From CAYSND01 sp964642235 (GTDB taxonomy: Bacteria > Bacteroidota > Bacteroidia > Bacteroidales > UBA932), in the NCBI GenBank assembly GCA_964642235.1, contig CAZXOP010000094.1:1-7674 (forward strand): DNA of 7,674 nt, given 5' to 3'. The position numbers and the translations under genes are program-made. Positions 1-6,065 of the stretch are shown here, piece after piece. The notes under the pieces were generated by a model that did no database searches, was not told the origin of the DNA, and saw nothing but the letters and a program-made list of their open reading frames with translations. The first letter of the stretch is position 1; every line of letters begins with the position of its first letter.

Positions 1-2
1 CA

Positions 3-677
3 ATAGACGATGAATCACAGCTTGCATATTACGAATGGGTACAGAATAATATTAAGAAGGTAGAAGAGGCAAGTGGCGGTGAGATAGGGTATATTCATAT
101 ACCCGATATGGGGTTGGCAGGACTCGATGAGTTTACAAAACTCTTCTACACTCAACTCGATAAAAAAGCGTTGATAATAGATGACCGTATGAATGGTGGT
201 GGAAATGTCTCCCCTATGATTCTTGAAAGGCTAAGTAGAGTAGTTTACAGGATGTCAATGCAGCGAAACGGGCCCAATCTTCCTATCCCTAACGACACTC
301 ACTATGGACCTAAAGTATGTCTTGTAGATAAATACTCAGCATCAGACGGTGACCTTTTCCCTTACGGATTCCAGCAGTTAAAGTTAGGGAAAGTTATAGG
401 TACACGGACTTGGGGCGGTATAGTAGGTATATCAGGTTCAAAGCCTTATGTTGATGGACAAGATATGAGGACTCCTTTCTTCACCTCATTCTCCACAGAT
501 GGAAAATGGGTAGTGGAAAATCATGGTATAGACCCTGATATTGTGATAGATATCAATCCTTTTGAGGACTACCTCGGTAGAGATGCACAGCTTGATAAAG
601 CCATTGAGGTTCTTAAGGAAGAGTTAAAACATTACAAGCCACTCCCTACGACTCCACCTGATAGGGTGGCACCGTAA
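3..677 (+). CDS. Tricorn-like S41 family peptidase, C-terminal part (5' end outside window)
   Basis: The frame is open from the window edge, so the first ATG at 108 is internal and the gene begins upstream; 224 residues are visible. This is the catalytic core of a tricorn-type S41 serine peptidase, which degrades peptides. The visible part has the core strand GYIHIPDMG, then ALIIDDRMNGGG, then YSASDGDLFPYGF, in which the second Ser (codon 342-344) matches the family nucleophile and the following Asp-Gly helps form the oxyanion hole. Next come GTRTWGGIVGISG and ENHGIDPD, whose Glu (codon 516-518) matches the charge-relay Glu of tricorn. The Ser/His pair of the tetrad, any PDZ domain, the beta-propeller and any signal peptide would lie upstream and cannot be judged. 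The proline-rich end (LPTTPPDRVAP) is usual for such proteins. The last 46 bp overlap the convergent lipoprotein gene. The catalytic motifs look intact. The family is confident; the substrate is unknown. Confidence 0.9.
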   Translation: MDDESQLAYYEWVQNNIKKVEEASGGEIGYIHIPDMGLAGLDEFTKLFYTQLDKKALIIDDRMNGGGNVSPMILERLSRVVYRMSMQRNGPNLPIPNDTHYGPKVCLVDKYSASDGDLFPYGFQQLKLGKVIGTRTWGGIVGISGSKPYVDGQDMRTPFFTSFSTDGKWVVENHGIDPDIVIDINPFEDYLGRDAQLDKAIEVLKEELKHYKPLPTTPPDRVAP

Positions 678-1585
678 GAGGACTTTTCCGCATAATCTAT
701 AATTTCTCGCATGGTCTTGATATCGCTGAAGGGGTATTTCTCTTCGGCGAAGTCGAGCCATTTGCGTGCAAGTTCATATTCTCCAAGCATTTCACAAGCA
801 AGAGCAATATTAAAAGCCGCACAGGCAGATTTCTGCGGAGAGGGGGATTTTGCCTCCTCCATCCAGATATTTCTCGCCTCCACCCATCTAAAATCCCTCG
901 CATAATTGAGAGCCTTCTCCCAACTATCATTATTGTAATAAATTACCATCCTCGACTGTTCCTCCCATTGTGGAAAGAGAGTCGAAGAGAAAGAGGCTCC
1001 CACTTTCTTAAATAACTCGTTACTCATTTGATTGGCTTTGGCAACAGCCTTAATATCCGATACATTAGCACCTATAACAGTACTGATGATAGTGTCTGAC
1101 AAAGAAACTTTAACCGGATAGGAGAATGAAGAGAGATTAAATACTTTATAATTAACTTTAAATGGAAGCATTACATCCTTTTGAACCTCTTGAACTGTTC
1201 TATCTACTCTGACAAAATAGCTACCTACACTTAAGGAGTCAATTACCATCAGTAAATCCACATTTGAGTCAACTGCTATAATTGAGAGTCCTACTTCATC
1301 ATTAACATTAAGCTCATCTGAATAGACCGTGAAAACAGGCACAACTCCCCTACTTAACCCCTTCTCCTCTTCAATTTTTTCTGCTGCACCAAAAGCAACA
1401 GCAGAGAGTAAAAGAGAATCTTTCCCCCCTTTTGCCATGGCTGTTACCACCGCAATATTTTTATTCTCAATACTTACCCCATGTTCAGATGGTTTTTTCA
1501 TATCAACATTCAGGTAATAAGGAATCGGAGAGCAAGAAACCACTCCAAATAGAAGAAAAACAATAATAAAATTCTTAGATTTCAT
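632..1585 (-). CDS. Lipoprotein with TPR-like C-terminal helices (DUF6340-like)
   Basis: A 317-residue predicted lipoprotein. I start it at the ATG at 1585, four bases after the rimO stop; the longer frame begins with GTG at 1606 inside rimO and adds seven residues that do not improve the signal peptide. MKSK is followed by a hydrophobic stretch and the lipobox VVSC, with the lipidated Cys at residue 18, which suggests a periplasm-facing or outer-membrane lipoprotein. Residues 40-120 form a hydrophobic, probably alpha/beta region (IAVVTAM, LLMVIDSLSV). Residues 221-285 are paired amphipathic helices of TPR type (WEKALNYARDFRWVEARNIW; AAFNIALACEMLGEYELARK). The layout resembles the DUF6340 lipoproteins of Bacteroidota; that assignment is from memory of the family and is not certain. 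No enzymatic motif is seen. It is the last gene of the leftward cluster and overlaps the convergent S41 gene by 46 bp. A promoter candidate lies 64 bases upstream inside rimO. Confidence 0.8.
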   Translation of the reverse strand: MKSKNFIIVFLLFGVVSCSPIPYYLNVDMKKPSEHGVSIENKNIAVVTAMAKGGKDSLLLSAVAFGAAEKIEEEKGLSRGVVPVFTVYSDELNVNDEVGLSIIAVDSNVDLLMVIDSLSVGSYFVRVDRTVQEVQKDVMLPFKVNYKVFNLSSFSYPVKVSLSDTIISTVIGANVSDIKAVAKANQMSNELFKKVGASFSSTLFPQWEEQSRMVIYYNNDSWEKALNYARDFRWVEARNIWMEEAKSPSPQKSACAAFNIALACEMLGEYELARKWLDFAEEKYPFSDIKTMREIIDYAEKSSYGATLSGGVVGSGL

Positions 1586-1589
1586 CGTA

Positions 1590-2927
1590 TTAATTATTAA
1601 ATTCACCTAATAAATCGTATTCATTGGCACTTTTTATAGTAACCTCCGCAAATTTACCAATAATTGAATCATCTGCAAAAGAACCTATCAATATCTCTCC
1701 ATCTACTTCGGGGCTCTCTTTAGAACTTCGGGCCACAAAAACCCCATCGGAATAGGAATCAACCAAGACCTTTTCACTGCTCCCAATCCTCGAAACATTG
1801 TACTCAAGGGATATTTCAGATTGAACCTCCATAAGAGTTTCATATCGTTCCTGCTTCACCTTTTCAGAAATGGTATCTTTTAAGTTTTCTGCACCCCATG
1901 TCCCCTCCTCCTCTGAGTAGGTAAAGGCTCCTAACCTCTCAAAACGGTACTCCTTAATAAAAGAGAGTAACTCCTCAAATTCCCTTTTCCCCTCCCCCGG
2001 ATGCCCTACCATCATGGTGGTTCTAAGAACAATACCTGGAACTTTTGAGCGAATCTTCTCTACTAAATCTCTTGTCTGCTTCCCATCAACAGAACGTCTC
2101 ATTGCAGTTAAAACCTTATCTGAACAGTGCTGCAAGGGGATATCGAGGTAGGTGCAAATTTTTGAAGAAGATCCCATTAACTCCAGAACATCATCAGGAA
2201 AAGCTGCAGGATATGAATAGTGTAGCCTTAACCACTCTATCCCCTTTACTTGCTCAAGTGCTTGTAAAAGCTCCGCAAGGTTCCTTTTCTTGTAAAGGTC
2301 AATACCGTAGTAAGTAGTATCTTGTGCTACCACAATAAGTTCCTTAACCCCCCTCTCTGCAAGAAAAGAGGCCTCCTCCACTAATTCCTCCTTTGGCAGT
2401 GAGATGTGCTTCCCACGAATCATTGGAATAGCACAATAGGAGCAACTCCTGTCGCACCCCTCCGCAATTTTAAGGTAAGCATAGTGCTGCGGAGTTGTAA
2501 GCAGACGCTGAGTCAGGATCTTGGTATTAAAAGTGGCTCCAATTGTTTTAAGTAACGGAGAGATGTCATAGGAACCAAAATACCCATCCACCTCCGGAAT
2601 CTCCTCTCGAAGCTCATTGCCATACCTTTGTGAAAGACAACCGAAGACGTAAACCTTGGAAATAAGTCCACGCGACTTTGCTTCAATAGCTTCAAGGATT
2701 GCCTCGATAGACTCCTCTTTGGCATCTTTTATAAAGCCGCAAGTATTGAGAATAACTACATCGGTACCCTTTAATTCAAGGTTAGTCCCCTCTAGAATGA
2801 TTTCCATACCTGAGGCAACAATCTGTCTCATAAGATGCTCTGAATCGACACGATTCTTAGAACACCCAAGAGTTACTACTTGAACACGCAGCGGTTTAGA
2901 AGTATTATTCTGTTTTAGGTTCGTCAT
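1590..2927 (-). CDS. rimO: Ribosomal protein S12 methylthiotransferase RimO
   Basis: A radical-SAM enzyme that adds a methylthio group to the beta carbon of a conserved Asp of ribosomal protein S12, using S-adenosylmethionine and two 4Fe-4S clusters. The N-terminal UPF0004 domain carries the three auxiliary-cluster cysteines at residues 22 (LGCSKNRVDSE), 63 (NTCGF) and 97 (FGCLSQRY). The radical-SAM CxxxCxxC motif is C158/C162/C165 (CDRSCSYC). The last ~70 residues form a TRAM-like RNA-binding domain. LGCSKNRVDSE is the RimO form of the motif rather than that of the tRNA enzyme MiaB. Length is 445 residues, close to the E. coli protein (~441). I chose the ATG at 2927, which directly follows a GAGAGAGG purine stretch; the longer frame starts at TTG (2972) with a Lys/Arg-rich tail absent from the family. 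It overlaps the end of the DUF5606 gene by 23 bp, implying co-transcription. All cluster ligands are present, so it should be active. Confidence 0.96.
   Translation of the reverse strand: MTNLKQNNTSKPLRVQVVTLGCSKNRVDSEHLMRQIVASGMEIILEGTNLELKGTDVVILNTCGFIKDAKEESIEAILEAIEAKSRGLISKVYVFGCLSQRYGNELREEIPEVDGYFGSYDISPLLKTIGATFNTKILTQRLLTTPQHYAYLKIAEGCDRSCSYCAIPMIRGKHISLPKEELVEEASFLAERGVKELIVVAQDTTYYGIDLYKKRNLAELLQALEQVKGIEWLRLHYSYPAAFPDDVLELMGSSSKICTYLDIPLQHCSDKVLTAMRRSVDGKQTRDLVEKIRSKVPGIVLRTTMMVGHPGEGKREFEELLSFIKEYRFERLGAFTYSEEEGTWGAENLKDTISEKVKQERYETLMEVQSEISLEYNVSRIGSSEKVLVDSYSDGVFVARSSKESPEVDGEILIGSFADDSIIGKFAEVTIKSANEYDLLGEFNN
1649..1679 (-). promoter_or_regulatory. Candidate two-element promoter inside rimO for the lipoprotein gene
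   Basis: On the minus strand TTTG (1679-1676) is followed after 19 bases by TAAATTTG (1656-1649), fitting the Bacteroidota -33 TTTG / -7 TAnnTTTG arrangement. It lies in the 3' end of rimO, 64 bases before the lipoprotein ATG, so the leader would be about 55-60 nt. It is within a coding region and could be chance. Confidence 0.4.
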
Positions 2928-3342
2928 CCTCTCTCTTTTCTTCTTCAGGATTAACGAAATCAATAGATGCAAACTCCTTCAAAAGGTTATACCATTGAAC
3001 TATCTTCTTCATGTGAGAAACATAGAACCTGTCGCGGTCATAAGTCGGAACCACCTTTACGAAAAAGTCAGTGATGATCTTATCATCCATTTTTTGATTA
3101 GGGGCCATCTCATCGCCCAAATTCTCTGACATCTTAATAAAAAGCTCTCTCAATGGGAGCTCACTCTCATCTGTATAAATAGAGATGTCTGAAAGGGATG
3201 TTACTTTCGCACTCATTCCGAAAGACTTTCTAACTTTAGTAGTTAAAGACTCTGCAATAATACCCCCTTTACCTTGTGAAAGGTATCTATAAAGACCCGG
3301 TTCCCCGGATACCGATAGAATTTTTTGTAAATCTGTTTTCAT
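2905..3342 (-). CDS. DUF5606 domain protein
   Basis: A 145-residue soluble protein with no signal peptide or membrane segment. Residues 4-50 (DLQKILSVSGEPGLYRYLSQ, then GGIIAESL, then KVTSLSDISIYTDESELPL) match my memory of the DUF5606 domain, a small family found in Bacteroidota with no established function; the fold could be a nucleic-acid- or protein-binding beta-barrel, but nothing here proves it. Residues ~80-130 are predicted helical (DKIITDFFVKVVPTYDRDRFYVSHMKKIVQWYNLL is split by a charged turn), and the tail after 130 is highly acidic (EEEKREDDEPKTE). The ATG at 3342 lies 8 bases after the stop of the TerB/J-domain gene; the upstream bases are A/T only, with no Shine-Dalgarno sequence. 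The 3' end overlaps rimO. Its position in a housekeeping cluster suggests a basic cellular role, which is inference. Confidence 0.85.
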   Translation of the reverse strand: MKTDLQKILSVSGEPGLYRYLSQGKGGIIAESLTTKVRKSFGMSAKVTSLSDISIYTDESELPLRELFIKMSENLGDEMAPNQKMDDKIITDFFVKVVPTYDRDRFYVSHMKKIVQWYNLLKEFASIDFVNPEEEKREDDEPKTE

Positions 3343-3350
3343 ATATTTAT

Positions 3351-4091
3351 TTAATTTATTCCTCGTTCTTTTTTTATTTTATCATAAGCATCAGAGATAG
3401 ATTTAAACTTCTCTTCTGCCGCCTTTCTCACATCCTCCCCTAAGGTAGCAACTTTGTCGGGGTGATGTTTAAGGGCCATTTTTCTATAAGCCTTCTTAAC
3501 CTCTTCATCGGTAGCTTCAGGGGTAATATCGAGGACTCTGTATGCCTCTTCTATCCCTTTTCCGAACATAGCAAATACAGACTCACTATCAGTTTTAGGA
3601 ATCCTTAAAGCTGCTGCAATTCTTCTTAGTACCTCTTGCTCTGCACTACCGGGATACCCATCAGACTGTGCTATACCTATAAGAAAATGAAGGAGTTGAA
3701 GTCTCTGTGAAATAGGCATATTGACCACTATTTGTGCAGCCACTTCATCAATATTTACCTCTTTTTTAAGTAGGTCTTTTAAAATTTGCAGTGCCTCTTT
3801 TTCAGCTTGTACTCCGAAATTTCTACGTATAAAGTTTCTAACATACTCAAGCTCAGACTTCATAACCTTGCCATCTGCTTTCATCACCGCAGATGCCAAA
3901 ACAAGCAGAGAGAGGAGGAAACTGTTTCGTTGTCCTACCCTTATATTATCATCACCAACATACTCTATCTGTTTGGAAGCCGACGAAATACCATCTATAA
4001 AAGCCCCTATTCCGAATCCGAACAAGGCACCTATTGGTCCGCCAAGAGCCCAACCTATGGCTCCCGCTATCCATTTCCCATAATTTCCCAT
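3351..4091 (-). CDS. Membrane-anchored TerB/J-domain co-chaperone (DjlA-like)
   Basis: A 246-residue protein built like DjlA. A glycine-rich N-terminal segment (residues 8-34; WALGGPIGALFGFGIGAF) probably forms a membrane-inserted helix or glycine zipper. A TerB-like helical domain follows at about 56-165, with the acidic DG pairs KADGK (71-75) and QSDG (142-145) typical of TerB metal-binding repeats. A C-terminal J domain spans about 182-244, with the HPD tripeptide at 210-212 that stimulates DnaK ATPase (KKAYRKMALKHHPDKV). It should recruit DnaK to a membrane-linked substrate; the client is unknown. The ATG overlaps the coaE stop by one base (TAATG), so translation is probably coupled. No Shine-Dalgarno sequence is visible. 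It resembles E. coli djlA in domain order, but orthology is not shown, so I give no symbol. The J domain has its key residues and should be functional. Confidence 0.92.
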   Translation of the reverse strand: MGNYGKWIAGAIGWALGGPIGALFGFGIGAFIDGISSASKQIEYVGDDNIRVGQRNSFLLSLLVLASAVMKADGKVMKSELEYVRNFIRRNFGVQAEKEALQILKDLLKKEVNIDEVAAQIVVNMPISQRLQLLHFLIGIAQSDGYPGSAEQEVLRRIAAALRIPKTDSESVFAMFGKGIEEAYRVLDITPEATDEEVKKAYRKMALKHHPDKVATLGEDVRKAAEEKFKSISDAYDKIKKERGIN

Positions 4092-4681
4092 TATTGTATC
4101 ATCTTATTAAAAATAGACAAAACCTGTGGCAAGAGGGGACTATTTTCATCTGAGTAGATTGAATAATCAGCCTTAGATTCCCTCTGCGCATCAGTCCATT
4201 GGTTTTCAAGTCTTGAATTAATCTGTTCATCTGACAAATTGTCCCTCTTGGAGATCCTCTCCCTTCTAAGTTCAATAGGAGCAGAAACCGTTAGTACCTT
4301 ATCTGCCAATGAAAGAAGGATTGGTTTTTCCAAAAAGATTGCAGACTCAAAGAGGACAAAAGGGACCCCTTTTGCGCACTCATTGCTCTTCCAATTAAGA
4401 AAATCTCTGACCACGAAAGGGTGAACTATCCTCTCAACCTCTTCTAAAAGTCTTCGATCATTAAAAATTATTCCTGCCATAATACCCTTTTGAAGTTTAC
4501 CTTCTGCAATAATCGAGCCTCCCAAAAGAGTGACTAATTGTCCTACTAAGTCATTCTCCTCGTCATAGAGCATCTTGGTCCTGTCATCTGCAAGATAGAC
4601 AGGAATACCGAGTGCGGAAAAGATTTTAACTATGTGACTTTTCCCACTCCCTATACCCCCTGTGACGGCTAAAACTTTCAT
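4091..4681 (-). CDS. coaE: Dephospho-CoA kinase CoaE
   Basis: Catalyses the last step of coenzyme A synthesis, ATP-dependent phosphorylation of the 3' hydroxyl of dephospho-CoA, in the cytoplasm. The 196-residue length is normal for the family (~200). The P-loop GGIGSGKS occupies residues 8-15. It is followed by the substrate-site acidic pair in VYLADD, the IVHPFV segment, FESAIFLE in the core strand and the Arg/Lys-rich lid RRERISKRDNLSDEQINSRL. The usual ADYVIDNDG-like strand near the C-terminus appears here as ADYSIYSDEN, a mild variation. The gene is linked to both neighbours by TAATG junctions: its ATG shares a base with the stop of the YbbR gene (4681), and its stop shares a base with the ATG of the TerB/J gene (4091). 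Reinitiating ribosomes could therefore translate all three genes. The assignment is secure. Confidence 0.97.
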   Translation of the reverse strand: MKVLAVTGGIGSGKSHIVKIFSALGIPVYLADDRTKMLYDEENDLVGQLVTLLGGSIIAEGKLQKGIMAGIIFNDRRLLEEVERIVHPFVVRDFLNWKSNECAKGVPFVLFESAIFLEKPILLSLADKVLTVSAPIELRRERISKRDNLSDEQINSRLENQWTDAQRESKADYSIYSDENSPLLPQVLSIFNKMIQ

Positions 4682-5670
4682 TACTTTTTATAATCTAATA
4701 CGACACACTCCACAAATCTTGGTTCAATGGAAAACGAAAAAACGGATTCCGGAATACTCTTTGCCTTTGGAAAGACCTTAGAGTCAATAGTGTTAAGATA
4801 GTCGTTATAATCTATACATAAAATAAAATCCTCTTTTGCAAACTGTTTCTTATCACTAAAAGAGATGCGGTATTTTAATACCACTTCGGAAGGGATAGAG
4901 ATTAAATCTTTCCCTTCAGGGAGATTTATTATCTTCAGGGGAACTGAGATACTCTCTTCAACATATCTATCCACCTCGATAGAGTAATAAATCTGATCTT
5001 GGGAGGTACGAACCCCTCTCAGACGCATAGGCTTTATCATACCTTGTGCTGAGGAGCTGACATTGTTTAGAGAAATAGTCTCAGTATATAGAGAATCTAT
5101 TGTGGAAATATATTTATCCTCCCCATAAATAACTACACTATCAGGACGAAGGCGTATTGGACCTTTCTGTATATATTGCTCTTTAAAATAGAGAGAGGTC
5201 TTTGCAACAATAGGAATTTTTTTATGATTAATTTTCGGGAGATTAAAAGTTATAAACTCGGTGGCAATATACTCAACTGCTACATCTGCCGAGAGGGCCT
5301 CAATTATTTTCTCTCTCACCTCTCTCCCCACGATATAGAATTTATTATCATCACCCTCTAATGGGTGTAAATGTTTATCTTCAATATCCATGGTTACTAA
5401 ATTCTTGTTCCCGTAACGATGTTTTATGATGTAAAAACCGGTAGCTTTACCTCTTAGCATCAAAAGATCTTCAGATCTTGAACTACTAACTCTCCCCTCA
5501 AGATTGGTTGCCAAATCGACTTTATAATGGAAATAGACGGAATATTCCGCCGAAAGATTATACATCGACCAGATAAAAAAAGCCAAAAAGAGAGAAACGA
5601 GCATTATAACCCACTCGCTCCCCTCCTTGGTCTTTTTTTTGAATTTGCCCAACTTGAGTTTCGGCAACAT
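4681..5670 (-). CDS. YbbR-like domain membrane protein
   Basis: A 329-residue protein with a short cationic N-terminus (KLKLGKFKKKTKEG), one membrane helix at about 19-38 (WVIMLVSLFLAFFIWSMYNL) and a large extracytoplasmic part of beta-rich repeats of YbbR type, about 80-90 residues each. The hallmarks are the conserved start of a YbbR repeat after the helix (YSVYFHYKVDL), a later PKINHKKIPIVAK segment and GPIRLRPDSVVIYGE, which fits the repeat's 'P..V.v.G' core. In Firmicutes the YbbR protein CdaR controls the diadenylate cyclase CdaA; here no cyclase gene is adjacent, so that role cannot be assumed. The ATG at 5670 is 7 bases after the yajC stop, with an AAGGG stretch about four bases before the start, one of the few Shine-Dalgarno-like sites in the window. 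The stop is joined to coaE by TAATG. Family call good, function unknown. Confidence 0.85.
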   Translation of the reverse strand: MLPKLKLGKFKKKTKEGSEWVIMLVSLFLAFFIWSMYNLSAEYSVYFHYKVDLATNLEGRVSSSRSEDLLMLRGKATGFYIIKHRYGNKNLVTMDIEDKHLHPLEGDDNKFYIVGREVREKIIEALSADVAVEYIATEFITFNLPKINHKKIPIVAKTSLYFKEQYIQKGPIRLRPDSVVIYGEDKYISTIDSLYTETISLNNVSSSAQGMIKPMRLRGVRTSQDQIYYSIEVDRYVEESISVPLKIINLPEGKDLISIPSEVVLKYRISFSDKKQFAKEDFILCIDYNDYLNTIDSKVFPKAKSIPESVFSFSIEPRFVECVVLDYKK

Positions 5671-5677
5671 AATGCCC

Positions 5678-6016
5678 TTATTTTGACTGGGACTGTAAAT
5701 CGGAAGTATCCCTTACTACCGATGATTTATCCACTTTTATTTTAACATTGTTGTCAATCTCTATGAAAAGCATGGTCTCTTTTACCTCTACTACTGTACC
5801 ATAAATACCACCTACAGTAATAACCTTATCCCCTTTCTTAATAGAATCACGGAATTTGGCTATCTCTTTTTGCTTTTTTTGCTGAGGTCTTATCATAAGA
5901 AAATACATAACAACAAAGATAAGCAACATCATGATTAAGAGCTGCATACCTCCACCTGCTGCACTTTTAGTGGCTTGAGGCTGTGCCTGTAAGAAGAAAA
6001 ATAAAAAATTCATCAT
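5678..6016 (-). CDS. yajC: Preprotein translocase subunit YajC
   Basis: A small inner-membrane protein that associates with SecDF and the SecYEG translocon and assists protein export. Its 112 residues include a short hydrophobic leader (MMNFLFFFLQA), a Gly-rich linker, and one membrane helix at about 24-42. The family signature RPQQKKQKE follows directly at 43-51. The cytoplasmic beta domain at 59-104 has the typical KKGDKVITVGGIYGTVVEV and the closing strand KVDKSSVVRD. Two ATGs in tandem (6016 and 6013) are possible starts. There is no Shine-Dalgarno sequence and the leader is A/T rich. It lies 49 bp after nusB, the only real gap in the cluster, and a TAnnTTTG box in that gap may start an own transcript. 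Identity is secure from the signature and size. Confidence 0.96.
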   Translation of the reverse strand: MMNFLFFFLQAQPQATKSAAGGGMQLLIMMLLIFVVMYFLMIRPQQKKQKEIAKFRDSIKKGDKVITVGGIYGTVVEVKETMLFIEIDNNVKIKVDKSSVVRDTSDLQSQSK

Positions 6017-6045
6017 TAATAATTTTATTAGTTAGTTATAATTCG

Positions 6046-6053
6046 CAAAAGTA
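6046..6053 (-). promoter_or_regulatory. Candidate internal promoter before yajC, box TACTTTTG
   Basis: In the 49 bp nusB-yajC gap the minus strand carries TACTTTTG, a match to TAnnTTTG. It is 29 bases before the yajC ATG, a normal distance. There is no -33 TTTG. It could drive the genes after nusB independently. Confidence 0.4.
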
Positions 6054-6065
6054 ATAAAAAAAGCT

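Noticed and set aside
654..669. Hairpin CCACC-TGATAG-GGTGG near the end of the S41 gene, as a terminator
   Set aside because: The 5 bp stem lies inside both coding regions and has no following T run on either strand.
697..930. Open frames on both strands within the lipoprotein gene (697-930 minus, 711-905 plus)
   Set aside because: They lie wholly inside a gene with a clear signal peptide and domain structure and have no recognisable protein features; they are shadows.
2928..2972. N-terminal extension of RimO from TTG at 2972
   Set aside because: The added residues are a Lys/Arg-rich stretch not seen in RimO, and they read through the DUF5606 coding end; the ATG at 2927 has a purine-rich leader.
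3721..4157. Plus-strand open frames opposite the TerB/J gene
   Set aside because: They are antisense to a well-supported gene, with low-complexity Ser/Thr- or Tyr-rich translations and no family likeness.
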